Made by a program: the position numbers and the translations under genes
Shown here: in pieces, positions 9,322-17,089 of the stretch
How positions within the stretch are numbered: position 1 is the first letter of the stretch
Layout of the letters: every line of letters starts with the position of its first letter
DNA from: Paenochrobactrum glaciei
Lineage (GTDB): Bacteria; Pseudomonadota; Alphaproteobacteria; Rhizobiales; Rhizobiaceae
Length of the DNA: 64,000 bases
Direction of reading: 5' to 3'
Assembly: GCF_039522165.1 (NCBI RefSeq)
Contig: NZ_BAAADE010000001.1
Location: 62,001 to 126,000 of the forward strand
Notes under the pieces: generated by a model
Seen by the model: only the letters and a program-made list of their open reading frames with translations
What the model was told of the DNA's origin: nothing
Database searches by the model: none

Positions 9322-10065
9322 TCAAACCGCTGCTGCATCACCAAAGCGAATGCGGAACCGGCGGTTTTCTTTGCCTTTATTCTCGACCTTGCCAATATGC
9401 AGTGCGCCAATCTCACTTGTCATTGAAACGTGCGTACCGCCACAAGGTTGCGAATCCAGTGAAGCATTTTCTCCAATTTCTACCAGCCGGATATGGCCGG
9501 TGCCAACAGGCGGACGAACATTTTTAGATTTCACCAGCCCCGGATTGGCAAGCAGCTCCTCATCGGTGATCCAATTGATGCGGATCGGATGATTGCCATT
9601 AATAAGCTCCATCATCTTCTCGGTGACAAGCTCTTTTGTGTAAAGCGCATCAGGAGAAGCAAAATCCACACGGCTTTCATCTTCGCCAACAGCCGCACCA
9701 GTAATAGGAAACGGGCAAACAATGGAAAGAATATGGCAGGCTGTGTGCATACGCATCAATTTCAAACGACGCTGCCAGTCAATTTCCATTGTCACCTTGT
9801 CACCAACCGTTACGCTTGGCGCACCTTCTGCCGGCTGATGCACAATTTCCGACTTATCAGCACCGGTAACGGTGGTTGCAATAGGAATAAGCACCTCATC
9901 ACCACGCTTTAAAACGCCGCTATCACCCGGCTGACCGCCTGATGTGGCATAAAACACGGTCTGATCCAGAATAATGCCACCTGTTTCTGTCACAGCGACA
10001 ACTTCTGCTTCTGCCTGCGTGAGATAGGCATCATCCAGAAAAAGCTTCTTCGTGTTATAGGTCAT
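9322..10065 (-). CDS. Alanyl-tRNA editing protein (AlaX family)
   Basis: The 247-residue protein matches the free-standing editing domain of alanyl-tRNA synthetase. The zinc-binding HxxxH motif is HTACH (H107, H111) and the second half is CGGTH (C208, H212). The N-terminal FYATSGGQPGDSG strand pair at about 38-50 is also characteristic. The enzyme hydrolyses Ser- or Gly-tRNA(Ala) made in error. The length suggests the AlaX-M subtype. Its ATG overlaps the cysK stop as ATGA, so the two are translationally coupled; the pairing with cysteine synthase may simply reflect shared serine use. Confidence 0.9.
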   Translation of the reverse strand: MTYNTKKLFLDDAYLTQAEAEVVAVTETGGIILDQTVFYATSGGQPGDSGVLKRGDEVLIPIATTVTGADKSEIVHQPAEGAPSVTVGDKVTMEIDWQRRLKLMRMHTACHILSIVCPFPITGAAVGEDESRVDFASPDALYTKELVTEKMMELINGNHPIRINWITDEELLANPGLVKSKNVRPPVGTGHIRLVEIGENASLDSQPCGGTHVSMTSEIGALHIGKVENKGKENRRFRIRFGDAAAV

Positions 10066-11093
10066 GGTACACTTTCATATGGAACTGATATGTCTGTCTT
10101 TGTTTCCAGCCATTGCGGAACGGGGAGATTTTTCTGTCGCAGAAAGGCCGGATTAAACAGTTTGGATTGATAACGGTTACCGTAATCACACAAGACGGTC
10201 ACGATATGGTGGCCGGGCCCCATATCTTTGGCAAGCGCCATAGCACCGGCAATATTGATACCGCTGGAGCCGCCAAGGCATAAGCCTTCATGCTGCACCA
10301 GATCATAGAGTATCTCCAATGCCTGATGGTCGCTGATGCGATAAGCCATATCCGGTGTAAACCCTTCCAGATTACCGGTAATGCGCCCCTGCCCGATGCC
10401 CTCAGTGATGGAATCACCTTCCCCTTTCAACACCCCTTGCGTGTAATAGGAATATAGAGCCGCGCCATGCGGATCGGCCAGAGCCACTTTGATATTTTTA
10501 TTCTTTGCTTTCAGCCCCATACCAATACCGGCCAGAGTACCGCCGGAACCAACAGCACTGACAAAACCGTCAACCTTGCCATTTGTATCCACCCAAATCT
10601 CTTCAGCCGTTGTTTCAATATGCGCCTGCCGGTTGATGATATTGTCAAACTGATTTGCCCAAACGGCACCAGCCGGCTCTGTTTGTGCTAATTGCTTGGC
10701 CACCCGCTCAGACATCCGCACATAATTATTCGGATTGGCATAAGGCGCGGCTGGCACTTCAATAAGTTCAGCGCCAAGCAAGCGCAAAGCATCTTTCTTT
10801 TCCGCCGATTGGGTTTCAGGAATAATGATAACGGTTCGATAGCCAAGCGCTTTGGCAACCATGGTAAGACCAATACCGGTATTTCCGGCAGTTCCTTCCA
10901 CGATCACACCACCGGGGCGCAGGACACCGCGCTTCTCTGCATCTCTGATAATATAAAGAGCGGCGCGATCTTTCACCGACTGGCCGGGATTGAGAAACTC
11001 GGCCTTGCCCCAAATTTCACAGCCAGTGACTTCAGACGCTTTTTTCAAGCGGATCAAAGGCGTGTTGCCGATTGCATCAATCACCGACTGCAT
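10062..11093 (-). CDS. cysK: Cysteine synthase A (O-acetylserine sulfhydrylase)
   Basis: The protein has 343 residues counted from the ATG at 11093, which has AAGGGA 5 nt upstream; the open frame extends only to a TTG five codons earlier. It is a fold-type II PLP enzyme: K41 in NPGQSVKDRAA forms the Schiff base, GTAGNTGIG holds the substrate loop and GSGGTLAG binds the PLP phosphate. It makes cysteine from O-acetylserine and sulfide. The C-terminal part (about 300-343) is longer than minimal CysK but normal for Rhizobiales versions. It is first in an apparent operon with the AlaX-type editing gene; sseA and the GNAT follow after 36 nt. Confidence 0.92.
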   Translation of the reverse strand: MQSVIDAIGNTPLIRLKKASEVTGCEIWGKAEFLNPGQSVKDRAALYIIRDAEKRGVLRPGGVIVEGTAGNTGIGLTMVAKALGYRTVIIIPETQSAEKKDALRLLGAELIEVPAAPYANPNNYVRMSERVAKQLAQTEPAGAVWANQFDNIINRQAHIETTAEEIWVDTNGKVDGFVSAVGSGGTLAGIGMGLKAKNKNIKVALADPHGAALYSYYTQGVLKGEGDSITEGIGQGRITGNLEGFTPDMAYRISDHQALEILYDLVQHEGLCLGGSSGINIAGAMALAKDMGPGHHIVTVLCDYGNRYQSKLFNPAFLRQKNLPVPQWLETKTDISVPYESVP

Positions 11094-11223
11094 GGGATTT
11101 CCCTTCAAAATATAGCTTTAAACATAAGATTGAGAGGCCAAGCTAGGGGCAAGCCTAAAACAGTTCAAGCAAATTTGTTGCAGATTTAACGGTGTTTAAG
11201 CAAGGTTTTGCGGCTCAGCATAA

Positions 11224-11260
11224 CAAAAAAGCCGCTATGTTTTTTACATAGCGGCTTTTG
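11224..11260 (-). terminator. Terminator of the DEAD-box helicase gene, probably bidirectional
   Basis: An almost perfect inverted repeat (AAAAGCCGCTATGT with ACATAGCGGCTTTT) has a short T/A loop and T/A tracts on both sides. It sits 28 nt past the helicase stop and separates it from cysK. Confidence 0.92.
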
Positions 11261-11287
11261 TTAGTTTTTCATTTTCAGCTAAGCTGA

Positions 11288-12739
11288 TCAGGCAGCGCGA
11301 CCACCACCATTTTGCGGGCGACGACTACGGCGATATGGCTTTTTAGCAGGCTGACCGGACGGGCCACGATTGCTGTTGCGCTGTTCGCCGCGGCTTTCAC
11401 TACGATTGTCGCTGCGACCATCATTCGTCCAGATAGCATCACCGCGATCATCATGGTTGCGTTCAGCGCGGAATTTCGGACGCGATGAATTACGGTTACC
11501 GGCTTTTTGACCAGACGGCTTACCACGATTGCTGGCAGGACGATCAGCGATCTCCGGCTTATCAAGGCGCGGACGCTCTGGCATCGGGCCTTTAGGTGCC
11601 GGTGCATCTTTAATCGGCAGCTTGTTGCGGATTACGCGTTCCACTGCACGCAGCTTCTGATTTTCTGTGCCCGGATCATAAAGGGTGATCGATGCACCAT
11701 CAGCGCCATTACGGCCGGTACGGCCAATGCGATGCACATAGGTTTCCGGCTCATCCGGCAGGTCATAATTGACCACATGGGTAATGCCCGGCACGTCGAT
11801 ACCGCGTGCAGCAATATCCGTTGCCACCAGAATACGGACAGTCCCATCACGGAAGCCGTTTAAAGCGCGCTGACGCGCGTTTTGTGACTTATTGCCATGG
11901 ATGGCTGCTACATCATAACCATCGCGTTCCAGATGACGTGTGACGGCATCTGCACCATGTTTGGTACGGGTGAAAACAATCACTGTTTTCATGGCCGGAT
12001 CGGTCAACAGGCCGGAAAGCGTGCGGCGTTTTTCTTTGGTTACAACCGGATGCACAATTTGTGTAATTTCTGCAGCGGTCGTGCCCTGCGGTGCGACTTC
12101 CACACGAACCGGATCACGCAGCAAAGTCTGTGCAAGGCTGGCGATTTCTTTTGGCATGGTTGCAGAGAACAATGCAGTCTGGCGGTTTTTATGGGTGCCT
12201 TTAGCAATGCGCTTTACGTCATTGATAAAGCCCATATCCAGCATACGGTCTGCTTCATCCAACACCAGCCAGCGGGTTTCCGACAGATCAATGCAGTTTT
12301 CACGCACCAAGTCAGTCAAACGACCCGGTGTTGCGATCAGCACATCTACGCCGCCCTGCATACGCTTGATCTGGGTCAGACGCGATACGCCACCCAGCAC
12401 CAGTGCTGTTGAAATATGGGCGTTTTTGGAAACTGTGCGGATTGTCTGCTCAATCTGCACTGCCAATTCACGGGTTGGTGCCAGAATAAGTGCACGCGCG
12501 GTTTTACCCTTTCGCTTGTCACCAAGACCAATGATCTTTTCCAGGATCGGCAGACTGAAAGCAGCAGTTTTACCTGAGCCTGTCTGTGCAATACCCAGAA
12601 TATCATGGCCTGCCAGCTGCGCCGGAATAGACTGCTGCTGGATTGGCTTTGGTTCGGTCATTCCGGCTGCTTCAACGCCTTTAAGCAAAACACCAGTAAT
12701 GCCTAATGCAGCAAAGCTGCTTAAATCTTCATTCGACAA
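11288..12739 (-). CDS. DEAD-box ATP-dependent RNA helicase, RhlE-like
   Basis: The protein has 483 residues. Visible motifs are the Q motif EPKPIQQQSIP (29-39), Walker A AQTGSGKT (51-58), PTREL, the DEAD box in VLDEADRMLDMGF, SAT, and the C-terminal helicase motif HRIGRTGR. From about residue 395 a basic, low-complexity tail rich in R/G/N/S/P follows, as in RhlE/CsdA-type helicases that bind structured RNA in ribosome assembly or mRNA decay. The start is a TTG at 12739 with an AAAGAGA site about 6 nt upstream. The N-terminal residues SSFAALGITGVLLK match the family, whereas the next in-frame ATG (residue 27) would cut into the Q motif region. A 328-nt unassigned stretch lies upstream. Confidence 0.92.
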   Translation of the reverse strand: MSNEDLSSFAALGITGVLLKGVEAAGMTEPKPIQQQSIPAQLAGHDILGIAQTGSGKTAAFSLPILEKIIGLGDKRKGKTARALILAPTRELAVQIEQTIRTVSKNAHISTALVLGGVSRLTQIKRMQGGVDVLIATPGRLTDLVRENCIDLSETRWLVLDEADRMLDMGFINDVKRIAKGTHKNRQTALFSATMPKEIASLAQTLLRDPVRVEVAPQGTTAAEITQIVHPVVTKEKRRTLSGLLTDPAMKTVIVFTRTKHGADAVTRHLERDGYDVAAIHGNKSQNARQRALNGFRDGTVRILVATDIAARGIDVPGITHVVNYDLPDEPETYVHRIGRTGRNGADGASITLYDPGTENQKLRAVERVIRNKLPIKDAPAPKGPMPERPRLDKPEIADRPASNRGKPSGQKAGNRNSSRPKFRAERNHDDRGDAIWTNDGRSDNRSESRGEQRNSNRGPSGQPAKKPYRRSRRPQNGGGRAA

Positions 12740-13067
12740 TTTAATCTCTTTCAGCGGCAGGCATAAAAATATGCCACCGCATTCACGACATCAGGCGCAA
12801 CCTGACATCAATCAGTTTTTTTCATGAAAACGACGAGGCGTGAAACGTTTTGTTCCCACGCGACTTGCGCTGTCGTGCCTGCGCATGTCCATGCACAGAA
12901 CCCTCTCGCCACGAAAACCATTTCACGTGATCGGAGAGTCAGACGCAACAAAGTCCATCGTGGGAAAGCCGGATTTCAACCACCGGCCCAAGCGCCTTCG
13001 CTTCATATGGTACAGCTGGCAGAAAAAAGCAAATGAAAAGGCACAGTTTTTTATGAGCATTAAAAAA
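12740..13067. other. Unassigned spacer upstream of the DEAD-box gene
   Basis: No convincing gene is seen. A small hairpin (GGCATA, AAAA, TATGCC at 12760-12775) sits in the expected helicase leader. Short frames on the plus strand (from 12824 and 12840) have no recognisable family and the longer one runs through a terminator. A long 5' leader for the helicase mRNA is the simplest reading. Confidence 0.35.
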
Positions 13068-13088
13068 GGGCAGCATCGCTGCTGCCCT
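13062..13088 (-). terminator. Terminator of the symporter/small-subunit transcript
   Basis: On the minus strand the GC-rich stem GGGCAGC...GCTGCCC is followed by TTTTTTA. It lies 12 nt beyond the stop of the 41-residue gene. Confidence 0.9.
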
Positions 13089-13099
13089 GTTCTTTTGTA

Positions 13100-13225
13100 T
13101 CAGACCATCGCCAAACCATGTTTGCGCGCATGCACAATGTCTTTAAACAACGAGATAACGAGGAGTGCCAAAATTCCTGTCGAAATCATCGGCCAGATCA
13201 AAATATAAAGACTAAGCATATTCAT
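13100..13225 (-). CDS. 41-residue membrane protein paired with the SSS symporter (putative transporter small subunit)
   Basis: This very small gene encodes 41 residues: one long hydrophobic helix (about 3-27, beginning MNMLSLYILIWPMISTG) followed by a basic tail ending KDIVHARKHGLAMV. It has a clear ribosome site, AAAGGAT 6 nt before the ATG, and starts 23 nt after the symporter stop. A terminator follows directly, so it is the last gene of the symporter transcript. Tiny proteins of about 40 residues next to sodium:solute symporters are annotated 'putative transporter small subunit' in some proteobacteria. I assign it on that basis; its action (assembly, stability or gating) is unknown. Confidence 0.8.
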   Translation of the reverse strand: MNMLSLYILIWPMISTGILALLVISLFKDIVHARKHGLAMV

Positions 13226-13248
13226 GTTTTATCCTTTCGTTTGAAATT

Positions 13249-14928
13249 TTAACTTCTGGCAGGCGCCAGATTACCAGACATACCGGTGAGTTTTTCTTCT
13301 TCATGGAAAGCGGTCACACGTTTTGACAGAAGGCTAAAGTCAAAGCGTTCCTGACTGCGCAGGCTCAGTGCCACACAGACAACCGCACTGACGCCATAGG
13401 CTGTCAGCGAGCCGGTCAACACGATGTAATCACGTAAAAAACCATGAAATGCCGGTACAAAAAATAAGAACGCTGCTCCGCCAACGACAAAAGCAACTTC
13501 CTTACGGAAGAAGGCGAATGTCATCAGCCCCAACACCACAGCACCGCCGATCGCTGCACAAAACTCATAGAATGAAGCGACAAAACCGGTAATTGGCACC
13601 AATTCAAAACGCACAATAGTAAAGAGAATAACGGCACAGAAAACCGAAGTGGTGAAGGCAAAGTTGCTAACGCGGTTCCAGTAGAAACTGACGATCACCG
13701 GAAAGACAATGGCTCCCCAAAGCGCACCGACAAAAACCAGCATCACCAAAATATCAAAGCGCAGCGTTGCAAGAATAACGCCAAGCATGGTGGCAACGAT
13801 CATCGTCACCCTGCCCCAACGCAGCATTTTGTTTGGATCCGGCTTACCTTTGGCAAGGTTTTTGCCATAGATATCGGTCATCACAATGGCCGACAGTGCA
13901 CATAAATCCGCATCTGCTGTTGAGGATAGCGAACCGATCACCAAAATGAAAAACAACGCGATGCCAGCGGGTGGCAAATAGGCCGATGCCATTTGCGGAA
14001 TGATATTGTTCATATCGCCATCAACCGGCACAATACCCGCAAACAAAGCCAGAAGTCCCAGCATTCCAAGACCAATAACCACTGCACCATAACCAATGGT
14101 AGCGGTTAAAAAAGTTGATTGGATCAAATCTTCACGCACCGCAAACAAACGCTGCGCAATGGTCTGATTACCAATGGCATAGGCAAGAACCGCAACGAAG
14201 TAAGGGGCACCCTGTTCCAAAATGGCGGTAGTTGAGAAGAAATTGGCCTGTTCAGGCGATAAACGATGCCAATTATCGGCGATCATATCCGAGCCACCGG
14301 CATTAAAATAAATCAGCGGAATAATAATAACAGCCGAGAGGATCATTGCGACCAATTGCGAAAAGTCGGTCATCACAGAAGCGCGAAAGCCTGACCACAA
14401 GGTGTATGATAAAACACCCAAACCTGCGATCAGCACACCTTGAATAAATGATAACGGGCTTAAAACTGAAACAAGTGCACCGGCCGCGGTAAAATTGACC
14501 ATCAGGCTGATGGTACTGCCGATCAGATTTGAAATAGCCATAATCAACTGGCTGGAACGTCCGTGGCGGGCGTGGATCACCTCTGCCAGCGTGTGCGCCT
14601 GTGGGGCAAGTTTACGAAAACGTCTCCCGAAAGGATAGATGAATAAAATCATCAATGCGCCCCAGAAACCATAATGTATCGGTCCCGAAAGGCCATATTT
14701 ATATCCCGAAGTGGCGCTTGCATAAAAAGATGCCGCCCATATCCAGGTTGCAATCATGCTGGCGGCGGATAATCCGAAACCAACAGCACTGTTGGAAACC
14801 ATATAACCGTCAGCAGTTTCATTTTTTCTGCCGATCGTCAGCGACATTAAAAATGTCGCGCCATAAAACCCCAGCAATAATAAAATCGCTGTGGTCGTTG
14901 ATAACTGGAAGAACTCAGTCTCCTGCAT
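13249..14928 (-). CDS. Sodium:solute symporter (SSS family), substrate unknown
   Basis: The protein has 559 residues from the ATG at 14928 (AAGGAA about 10 nt upstream). The frame is open 31 codons further, but that extension is basic and not family-like. About 13 membrane helices are expected. SSS hallmarks include IATWIWAASFYASATSGYKYG near the N-terminus, a WSGFRASVMTDFSQ segment and SSTADADLCALSAIVMTDIY, the sodium-site helix region seen in Dur3, PutP and related carriers. The SSTAD signature with MTDIYGKN resembles urea/polyamine Dur3-like members, but the solute cannot be named. It is followed by a 41-residue membrane protein, probably its partner. The upstream 550-nt spacer contains structured DNA and may be its leader. 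Confidence 0.88.
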   Translation of the reverse strand: MQETEFFQLSTTTAILLLLGFYGATFLMSLTIGRKNETADGYMVSNSAVGFGLSAASMIATWIWAASFYASATSGYKYGLSGPIHYGFWGALMILFIYPFGRRFRKLAPQAHTLAEVIHARHGRSSQLIMAISNLIGSTISLMVNFTAAGALVSVLSPLSFIQGVLIAGLGVLSYTLWSGFRASVMTDFSQLVAMILSAVIIIPLIYFNAGGSDMIADNWHRLSPEQANFFSTTAILEQGAPYFVAVLAYAIGNQTIAQRLFAVREDLIQSTFLTATIGYGAVVIGLGMLGLLALFAGIVPVDGDMNNIIPQMASAYLPPAGIALFFILVIGSLSSTADADLCALSAIVMTDIYGKNLAKGKPDPNKMLRWGRVTMIVATMLGVILATLRFDILVMLVFVGALWGAIVFPVIVSFYWNRVSNFAFTTSVFCAVILFTIVRFELVPITGFVASFYEFCAAIGGAVVLGLMTFAFFRKEVAFVVGGAAFLFFVPAFHGFLRDYIVLTGSLTAYGVSAVVCVALSLRSQERFDFSLLSKRVTAFHEEEKLTGMSGNLAPARS

Positions 14929-15480
14929 GCAATTATTTTCCTTCTTTTTGTTTTTTCGTACCCGCCCAAAGGCAAAGCATAAAAAAACACATGCCAATCC
15001 CGTCGCGTTTCTGCTCATCAAAGCAAAAACACGCTGAAACAGGCTTCAAAAGACGCCGAAAACAAATTCAGCCCGAGCAGAAGCAATGCCGCGATGAGCG
15101 ACATTTAAAACGGGCAAAAAGCACATAACTCGCAACCATCAATGGTGGCTATGCCTTCAACGCTCAAAGAAAAACGCTACGGATAGAACATCCGTGTAAA
15201 AGGCTGCCACAAAGACGAGCTTATGTTCCTGACATATCCTTATGAGGAGCCATTATGTCAGGTTTGGGATATGCTTCGGCATATGAAGCCCGACCGCCTG
15301 AATGCAGCCGATAGAGACAATATAATGCAGCATAAGATGCGCGTGTCTCAGTAGTGATCCCAATGCAGCTAAAAGTTTTAAGCTACACACTACGATTCGA
15401 CTTTATGTTTTTTTTGCGGCTAAGTCCACCCTGCAAACTCAACAAGTGGATAAATACGAATTTCAAAACAATATTCAAAA
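14929..15480. other. Long spacer upstream of the symporter
   Basis: No gene is recognised in most of it. The minus-strand extension of the symporter frame (to 15021) looks untranslated. The notable content is the inverted repeat and hairpin at 15228-15286, described separately. Otherwise I see A+T-rich sequence and a small GGAT/ATCC hairpin at about 15181-15193. Confidence 0.4.
15228..15286 (+). repeat. Inverted repeat plus TTCG hairpin enclosing a possible 19-codon frame
   Basis: A perfect 9-bp inverted repeat, CCTGACATA (15228-15236) and TATGTCAGG (15254-15262), encloses GAGGAG (15244-15249). A second hairpin, ATATGC-TTCG-GCATAT, follows at about 15269-15284. The right arm of the first repeat contains an ATG (15255) five bases after GAGGAG; it opens a 19-codon frame ending at TAG 15312-15314 (MSGLGYASAYEARPPECSR). 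Read as RNA, the ATG would be paired and the ribosome site looped. No downstream plus-strand gene is close, so a leader role is unclear. It could equally be a protein-binding palindrome. Confidence 0.4.
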
Positions 15481-15482
15481 AC

Positions 15483-15529
15483 AAAAATACCGCATAACCG
15501 ATGTTAAAATCAGTATTATGCGGTATTTT
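15483..15529 (-). terminator. Terminator after yajC
   Basis: AAAATACCGCATAA pairs with TTATGCGGTATTTT (13-14 bp) across a loop of about 18 nt. T tracts follow on the minus strand, 37 nt past the yajC stop. Confidence 0.85.
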
Positions 15530-15565
15530 AAAAATTGCTTAATTACTTAAGCTAGAAGCCAAGAA

Positions 15566-15907
15566 TTACTTAGCCTTATTGTCTGCAACCGGTTCGCCTT
15601 TATTGCGAACATCAGCAATAGTGGTGCGCAATACTTTAATGCGTACACCTTCAGCAATCTCAACTTCCAGTTCACCATCATCGGAAACCTTGGTCACTTT
15701 ACCAAGAATACCGCCACCGGTTACGACGCTGTCGCCGCGACGAATTGCAGATAGCTGTTCCTGACGCTTCTTCATCTGTGCGCGCTGAGGGCGGATGATG
15801 AGGAAGTACATAACAACAAAGATGAGAACGAACGGCAAAATGCTCATGAGCATATCAGGACCAAGCGGTGAACCTGCTGCTTGTGCGTAGGCCGGAGTGA
15901 TGAACAT
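15566..15907 (-). CDS. yajC: Preprotein translocase subunit YajC
   Basis: The protein has 113 residues from the ATG at 15907, which has AAAGGAG about 9 nt upstream; the longer frame to 15997 is Cys/Asn-rich and not family-like. One membrane helix (about 22-44, MLMSILPFVLIFVVMYFLII) is followed by RPQRAQMKKRQE and a soluble domain with VVTGGGILGKVTKV, the standard YajC signature. YajC associates with SecDF at the Sec translocon. Here it is not beside secDF, which lies about 24 kb away. The DUF815 ATPase gene is divergent. Confidence 0.95.
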   Translation of the reverse strand: MFITPAYAQAAGSPLGPDMLMSILPFVLIFVVMYFLIIRPQRAQMKKRQEQLSAIRRGDSVVTGGGILGKVTKVSDDGELEVEIAEGVRIKVLRTTIADVRNKGEPVADNKAK

Positions 15908-16134
15908 GCGGGATATCTCCTTTAAAACCTCGATCAAAAGGCAATTAATACCGGCATTACAATGGTTATTGCGGCAATTGCAACCGTTGCAAAGCAATAG
16001 AGTCTACTTTTCCCTTATCGATTGTCATGTTACACCTCTTTTCAGCCACTGAATAACAAAATAGGCGCTTGAAAATGCCCGACCAAAGCCCAACCAAAGA
16101 ATGTCATTAAACCGTGGCTTAGACTGGAAAATGC

Positions 16135-17010
16135 ATGAGTAATAATAGTCCGACAACTGATACGCTTGAACATAAGCTTGATCGTCTTATTGCTGCTGTT
16201 GAGCGTTTGTCCGCCCCTCTGCCTGCTGCACCTGATTTCGAGCAGGCCGATTGTTTCGTCTGGGAACCGGAGCAAACCTATTTGGCACCTGTTGAATCCG
16301 TCAACCGCGTTGATATTAACCTGATTCAGGGCGTCGATCTGGTGCGTGATCAATTGGTGGAAAACACAACCCGCTTTGCCAAAGGTTATCCGGCCAATAA
16401 CGTGCTTTTATGGGGCGCACGCGGCATGGGTAAATCTTCGCTTGTCAAAGCATCCCATGCCAGCATCAATGCAGCACGCGGCGACGAACCAGCTTTAAAG
16501 CTGATTGAAATTCACCGCGAAGATATTGATTCATTACCGGCCTTAATGAACCTCATCAAAAAAGCGCCTTACCGCTTCATATTGTTTTGCGATGATTTGT
16601 CGTTTGACCACGATGACACATCATACAAATCACTAAAAGCAGCGCTTGATGGCGGCGTTGAAGGCCGCTCTTCCAATGTGATCTTCTATGCAACATCCAA
16701 TCGCCGCCATTTAATGCCGCGCGATATGATTGATAATGAGCGTTCAAGCGCCATTAATCCATCGGAAGCGATTGAAGAGAAGGTTTCACTCTCGGATCGT
16801 TTTGGTCTGTGGCTCGGCTTTCATAAATGCAGCCAGGATGATTATCTGGCAATGATCGATGGCTATGCCACCCATTACAAGCTGCCGGTTGAGCAAGAGC
16901 AATTACATCGCGAAGCCCTTACCTGGTCTGCTACCCGCGGGCATCGTTCAGGCCGTGTTGCATGGCAGTTTATTCAGGATCTGGCCGGGCGTTTGCGCGT
17001 TCACATCTGA
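16135..17010 (+). CDS. DUF815 ATP-binding protein
   Basis: The protein has 291 residues. An N-terminal helical part (about 1-80) leads to an AAA-type ATPase core with Walker A GARGMGKSSLVK at about 99-110 and Walker B-like FILFCDDLSFD at about 145-155. A sensor-like FYATSNRRHLMPRDM and a C-terminal helical lid follow. This matches DUF815 proteins, conserved ATPases of unknown function frequently found near yajC and sec genes in alphaproteobacteria. The start has only a weak GGAAA site. It is divergent from yajC and converges on the LysM/LytM gene across a shared terminator. Confidence 0.87.
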   Translation: MSNNSPTTDTLEHKLDRLIAAVERLSAPLPAAPDFEQADCFVWEPEQTYLAPVESVNRVDINLIQGVDLVRDQLVENTTRFAKGYPANNVLLWGARGMGKSSLVKASHASINAARGDEPALKLIEIHREDIDSLPALMNLIKKAPYRFILFCDDLSFDHDDTSYKSLKAALDGGVEGRSSNVIFYATSNRRHLMPRDMIDNERSSAINPSEAIEEKVSLSDRFGLWLGFHKCSQDDYLAMIDGYATHYKLPVEQEQLHREALTWSATRGHRSGRVAWQFIQDLAGRLRVHI

Positions 17011-17032
17011 TAAAACAAAATTTAGCTATAAG

Positions 17033-17070
17033 AAAAAAGCCCCGAAAGAGATCATCTTTCAGGGCTTTTT
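17033..17070. terminator. Bidirectional terminator between the DUF815 and LysM/LytM genes
   Basis: AAAAAAGCCC-GAAAG pairs with CTTTC-GGGCTTTTT around an AGATCAT loop. A and T tracts flank both sides, and both convergent genes end within 25 nt. Confidence 0.9.
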
Positions 17071-17089
17071 CTGATTTTAAGCTAAAATA

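Noticed and set aside
11940..12827. 295-codon plus-strand frame opposite the DEAD-box helicase gene
   Set aside because: It is the complement of conserved helicase motifs, with a Ser/Arg-rich product of no family and no ribosome site.
12840..13208. 122-codon plus-strand frame between the helicase and symporter genes
   Set aside because: It runs through the terminator hairpin and antisense to the 41-residue gene; the first 70 codons have no recognisable family.
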